Assembly: GCA_035509315.1 (NCBI GenBank)
Contig: DATJLS010000060.1
Location: 15,242 to 79,241, forward strand
Reading direction: 5' to 3'
Length of the DNA: 64,000 nt
Source: JAKAWQ01 sp035509315
GTDB taxonomy: Bacteria; Pseudomonadota; Alphaproteobacteria; Acetobacterales; Acetobacteraceae
Below are positions 60,771 through 64,000 of this stretch, in pieces. Both the position numbers and the translations under genes were made by a program. Every line of letters starts with the position of its first letter. Position 1 is the stretch's first letter. Under the pieces are notes generated by a model, which saw nothing but the letters and a program-made list of their open reading frames with translations, made no database searches and was not told where the DNA came from.

Positions 60771-61919
60771 ATGCCGATAGGTTCCGCACTTCCCCCCGTC
60801 GCGCCCGCGATGAATGTGTTTGTCGATAGTCTCTTCGCGCCGAGCAATCGCGACTATCTCCCGATGCTGATCGGGCTTGCCAATCTCGGATCGGGCCTGC
60901 AGATGTCGAATACCGTCTCCGGGCCTTATCTCAGTCCCTGGCCTGGGGCTTTTGCAGTTCCAATGCCGCCCGCGGCGCCGCCGCTTGCCCCTCTCTCCGA
61001 TCGGGTGACACTTCTTCAGAACGCCGAACGCACGGCGATGCTGACGCAATGGTGGACCATCTGGAATCCGCCCGGAGGCGGTCTGCCGGGGGTGGCCAGC
61101 GATCAGGCGCTGCTGGCGATGATCCGGGACTATATCGCCAATCCCGCGGCTCCGGCCGCCGGGGCCGCGCCCGGGGTGAATTCCTATGTCATGTATGTTC
61201 CTCAGGTCGCGTTCGACGGCATGCTTGGGAATCAGGTCAAGCTCCGTCTCATCGATTATCAGGCGCAACCCTTTTTCGATCCCAACGCGGGCGGACCCGG
61301 CGTTGGCGGCTGGGATCAGGCGAATGTCGAGGCGTTCTTCGATCTCCTCTCCCTTGGCGCGCATTTCGTCGTGATTCACGCGGCGCCCGATCTGGCGGGG
61401 GTCGCGCTTCCGGCCGCACCGCAGTCATTCTTCGACGCCTTCGCCAGCGCGCTCGGCGGAAACGCGCGCGCCGCGAAGGCACATTCCCATTACACGGGCG
61501 CCCGGGGCCTGACCAATATCGGCGCCGCCTATACCTATCCCGCAGGCGTGAACCAGGAGACCGCGCCGGCCCCGCCAGCGCCATGCCCCTATATCGTCGC
61601 TTTCCTCGTCGGACGGACGGCCTGGAGCCTGCTCAATACCAATTCATACAACACGTTTTTCCAACTGGAAGGTTGGCCGGCCACCGGCTTGACCGGGATC
61701 GGCGGCCGCCACGGCGCGGACTTCGCCACGCATCAGGCCACCCTCTGGAATATCTCGACCTATGGCGCCTCGATCTATAGCGAGAAGCGCGGCACCACGA
61801 TCTTCCTCGCCCCGCCCGGCTGGAATCCACACACCCAGCCGGGCGGCACGATCATGATGCCCTATGTCGGCGCCAATCCACGCCAAGCCTGGCTCAACAC
61901 CGCGCTCGTGCGCGCTTGA
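60771..61919 (+). CDS. Unrecognised 382-residue protein of the reb locus
   Basis: 382 residues from ATG 60771 (GGGAAGAA upstream). I do not recognise the family. No signal peptide or membrane helix is evident. It is rich in Ala, Pro, Gly and aromatic residues, with Y-V-M-Y-V-P-Q-V-A-F-D-G, a W-W-T-I-W-N-P-P-G-G patch near residue 95, and a C-terminal part T-A-W-S-L-L-N-T-N-S-Y-N-T-F-F-Q-L-E-G-W. A short stretch near residue 40, G-L-A-N-L-G-S-G-L-Q-M-S-N-T-V, resembles the RebB core S-V-G-L-S-M-Q-N-A-V; this could be chance. It is followed after 14 bp by the next gene, so they are co-transcribed. Confidence 0.7.
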   Translation: MPIGSALPPVAPAMNVFVDSLFAPSNRDYLPMLIGLANLGSGLQMSNTVSGPYLSPWPGAFAVPMPPAAPPLAPLSDRVTLLQNAERTAMLTQWWTIWNPPGGGLPGVASDQALLAMIRDYIANPAAPAAGAAPGVNSYVMYVPQVAFDGMLGNQVKLRLIDYQAQPFFDPNAGGPGVGGWDQANVEAFFDLLSLGAHFVVIHAAPDLAGVALPAAPQSFFDAFASALGGNARAAKAHSHYTGARGLTNIGAAYTYPAGVNQETAPAPPAPCPYIVAFLVGRTAWSLLNTNSYNTFFQLEGWPATGLTGIGGRHGADFATHQATLWNISTYGASIYSEKRGTTIFLAPPGWNPHTQPGGTIMMPYVGANPRQAWLNTALVRA

Positions 61920-61933
61920 GGGAGGGCGTGGCC

Positions 61934-63853
61934 ATGCCAGTCATCGATATTGCGGGGATCGCTCTCACCCTTTCGCCGGATGAGGCGCGCGTCGCCCAGT
62001 CCTGCATCGGGACATTGACGCAAGCGGCGATCGCCCTGACCGCGGATCCGGGCAAATGGGACAGCCGGCTCCAGCCGGCGCTCTCCACCCGGGAGCTTGC
62101 GCCGCTCTTCAAGAGGCTGGTCGAATTCCTTTCGCAATCGGACAGCCTGCTCAAGGAAGCCGAGCGGCGATCAGGCAGCGACGCCGGCTCGATAGGCGAC
62201 TCCGCCTGGAGTCCCGAGGCGACTCTCGAGGATCTCATCCAGCGATATCTCGACAGCGTGACCACGGGACTGGGCCGGTTGCTGAAGGACTGGGACCATC
62301 TCGGGCCCTTGTTTTTCACGACTGGCGAGGAGCCGTCGCTGATTGCGTTCCAGCCGAAATCCCTGATCAGGATCGTCCCCGAGGACGATGCGCTCAGCCA
62401 GGGCGGGACGCCGAGCCTCGCGCTTCACCTGCTGCTGCAACGGATCGGCGGGGTGCAAACGGCGAGCGAAACCGTGAGTGGCCGGATCGTCTATCTTCCT
62501 CGCGATGTCGAGGCCGACTACGCGCTGATGGGCGATACGCGCCGCATCTGCGCCGCAGCCGGCAGCTATTCGCCGACAACGGCACCCTGCGCGCATGTCT
62601 GGTGCCGCAGCATGGCGGAACGGATCAACGCGACCATCGGCGAGCAGGGAGCCGTTCCGACCTTCGTGATCTGGCCCGCGCAACCCGCTTCTAAGCTCGG
62701 GCGGTTCAGCGACGAAGCCTATGGATACCGCGAGTGTCTTGCGCCCGATTCCCCGCAAGGATCCGCGGCATCGCCGGATTCGCAAGCGGGCAAGGACGAT
62801 TTCTTCCGCACCCTGGGGCGGCAACTCGGGGTTGCCTATGCGTTTTGCATCCGGGCGATCGCACGAGATTTCGTGGTCCATGGAGGGCGGCCCTACTGGG
62901 TCAATCTTTCCTATGCGTTCGAGGCGCCGTTTGCCGACCTCGCGGCAACCGGCATGTTCGCGCCCGGCGCCGGCCCGCTCGGTTCGCCTGCCACGGCTTC
63001 CGCGAAAGCGGGCCTGCCCGCTTCGCCCGCGGGGCACGCGGAGGTGATCGGGCGGGGATGTCTCGATGTGCTCGAAGCAATTGCTGTGCTCGCCGACGAG
63101 TTCACCCAGCGCTTGCAGCTCGGCGGGGACATCGTTACGCGCTACCGTCCGCGATCCGTCTCGGCGGGCCAGGACCGGCAGGAACGAATGCTCGATCTGC
63201 TCGCGACCATCCGCTCGTGGAACGGTTGGCATGCGCTCGAACGTCTGACTTCCGGCTGGCGGAACGAAGAGGACGCGGCCTGGACGCGATCCTGGTTTTC
63301 GCTCGCGCTGAACGAGATCAAACGTCAGACGGGCACTGGATCGAACACGATTCCCGTGAGCGCGCGCGAAACCATCGAGGCGAGCCGCGACCGCCTCTCC
63401 GCGCTGGTCGGAGCGAGCAAATTCGAGGAGATCGGGATCTCCGACATTCTCGTGCTTTCGCCGGCGGATCGCGAAACGGCATGGACCGAACTGGTCGCCC
63501 TCGCTTCGTATCTCACCGGCTTGCAGGAAGGCACCGGCTGGGATCCGGGGCTGGAGACGCGATGGGGGGCTCTGCCGAGCTTTGCCCTGGTCCGCTTCGA
63601 GCTGGCCGACCATCTGCGGGCCCGGCTGCCCTTTTTCGTCCGCCCGCTGCAAGGGGCCACGCTCTATTTTCCGGAGGATGGCACGGAAGTCCGTGTGCAG
63701 CAGATCGCCGATCCGCCACCGCCGCGATTGCAACGCGACAGCTACTTCCCGCGCCCGATGGCGCTCGAGATGGAAAGCCGCCTGTCGCTCCTGCAGAATG
63801 CCGGCGTGCGAATGCGATTGGTGGAGGAGATCGGGCGGCTCGCCAATGGCTGA
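61934..63853 (+). CDS. Unrecognised 639-residue protein of the reb locus
   Basis: 639 residues from ATG 61934, GAGGGAGGG about 8 nt upstream; a TTG at 61916 is less likely. No signal peptide. The middle (about residues 290-330) reads L-G-R-Q-L-G-V-A-Y-A-F-C, then V-V-H-G-G-R-P-Y-W-V-N-L-S-Y-A-F, a spacing that recalls the DUF4135 dehydratase domain of LanM lantibiotic synthetases (L-G-x-L-x-x-x-Y, then G-x-x-P-x-x-V-D-L-E-x-L-F). The catalytic D-x-H-x-E-N of that family is absent, so if related it is degenerate. The remainder is helical and unassigned. It is coupled to the previous gene and ends 10 bp before an insertion sequence. Confidence 0.7.
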   Translation: MPVIDIAGIALTLSPDEARVAQSCIGTLTQAAIALTADPGKWDSRLQPALSTRELAPLFKRLVEFLSQSDSLLKEAERRSGSDAGSIGDSAWSPEATLEDLIQRYLDSVTTGLGRLLKDWDHLGPLFFTTGEEPSLIAFQPKSLIRIVPEDDALSQGGTPSLALHLLLQRIGGVQTASETVSGRIVYLPRDVEADYALMGDTRRICAAAGSYSPTTAPCAHVWCRSMAERINATIGEQGAVPTFVIWPAQPASKLGRFSDEAYGYRECLAPDSPQGSAASPDSQAGKDDFFRTLGRQLGVAYAFCIRAIARDFVVHGGRPYWVNLSYAFEAPFADLAATGMFAPGAGPLGSPATASAKAGLPASPAGHAEVIGRGCLDVLEAIAVLADEFTQRLQLGGDIVTRYRPRSVSAGQDRQERMLDLLATIRSWNGWHALERLTSGWRNEEDAAWTRSWFSLALNEIKRQTGTGSNTIPVSARETIEASRDRLSALVGASKFEEIGISDILVLSPADRETAWTELVALASYLTGLQEGTGWDPGLETRWGALPSFALVRFELADHLRARLPFFVRPLQGATLYFPEDGTEVRVQQIADPPPPRLQRDSYFPRPMALEMESRLSLLQNAGVRMRLVEEIGRLANG

Positions 63854-63863
63854 AAAAGACTAA

Positions 63864-64000
63864 GTGTCTGACTCGGAATGCGACGTTGTCTATCAGGCTC
63901 TTGCAAGGGTTCTGGTCAGCCTGCGGACGTGAGCGATCAGCGTCCAGGCAGTTGCGCTGGCGATGGTTGCTTCGAAGTCCTTGGCGAGCCTGCGGCATCG
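63864..64000 (-). mobile_element. IS5-family insertion sequence, one end
   Basis: The end GTGTCTGACTCGGAATGCG follows TAA (63861-63863). It matches the inverted repeats of the MITE-like elements (GAGACTGTTTGAGAATGCG) at 13 of 19 positions, including the inner GAATGCG. The transposase stop codon lies 29 bp inside. The other end is beyond the window. Confidence 0.75.
63893..64000 (-). CDS. IS5-family transposase, C-terminal 35 residues
   Basis: Only the end is in the window. R-C-R-R-L-A-K-D-F-E-A-T-I-A-S-A-T-A-W is the well-known C-terminal part of IS5/IS1031-type DDE transposases (R-R-L-A-K-D-F-E, with the third catalytic Glu region just before helical A-x-I-A-x-A-x-A-W). It ends L-T-R-T-L-A-R-A-stop. 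The reading enters from the right edge. Confidence 0.85.
   Translation of the reverse strand, partial: RCRRLAKDFEATIASATAWTLIAHVRRLTRTLARA

Overview
The window is about 66% GC by eye and reads as an alphaproteobacterium. Pointers are a Rieske subunit with an alphaproteobacterial-style twin-arginine anchor, glnE next to an AsmA-like gene, an intergenic hairpin of the kind common in Hyphomicrobiales, and an integrase of the type common in Hyphomicrobiales and Acetobacteraceae. Genus cannot be given from sequence alone.

Layout. 1-8.1 kb: end of a CmcJ-like oxygenase gene, an LLM-type flavin oxidoreductase, an isolated petA, a GNAT gene with a Rieske/amidohydrolase/amidohydrolase operon, a frameshifted membrane-protein gene and a family 2 glycosyltransferase. 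8.1-9.1 kb: a low-GC gene stump cut by a small inverted-repeat element. 9.1-12.2 kb: galE and an EF-G-like GTPase. 12.2-20.3 kb: a form I aerobic CO dehydrogenase operon in the order coxC-M-S-L-D-E-F on the minus strand, with the AYRCSFR active-site motif in CoxL. 20.4-24.5 kb: methyltransferase, MFS permease and cyclopropane-fatty-acid synthase. 24.8-31.1 kb: a carboxymuconolactone-decarboxylase-like gene and a complete five-gene peptide-type ABC importer. 31.3-43.2 kb: ddl, a PEP mutase/isocitrate lyase-like gene, a large AsmA-like gene diverging from glnE, bcp, and a three-gene sugar-type ABC importer.

43.2-49.6 kb is a decayed island. It starts at an intact tRNA-Arg(ACG) and ends at a 47-nt degenerate copy of that tRNA's 3' part. 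Inside are a frameshifted small gene, a low-GC mini-gene, an LpxL-type acyltransferase, a cold-shock gene with an in-frame TAG, an ArfA-like/Cys-motif/HigA cluster, and an integrase gene that is both interrupted by a 99-bp element and fused to the tail of a HigB toxin gene.

49.6-54.0 kb: small membrane and secreted proteins, a putative 2OG-Fe(II) oxygenase, an MscS-type channel and a second carboxymuconolactone-decarboxylase-like gene.

54.1-63.9 kb is the most unusual part: a refractile-body (R-body, reb) locus. A sigma factor gene diverges from eight successive genes with RebB-type domains. One carries six 11-residue Gly/Ala repeats, another has a long C-terminal extension and a third has a Pro-rich tail. 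They are followed by a small IS3-OrfA-like DNA-binding protein and two large unrecognised genes. RebB proteins are the structural subunits of R-bodies, coiled protein ribbons that unroll on a pH or ionic trigger, so this locus plausibly encodes a many-subunit R-body with its own regulator and accessory proteins. The window ends inside an IS5-type insertion sequence.

Several short repeat families recur between genes: (i) elements with 19-bp terminal inverted repeats and TNA target duplications (8.4, 24.6, 48.8, 55.8 kb), probably MITEs of an IS5/IS1031-like transposase; (ii) three palindromic families, here named A, B and C.
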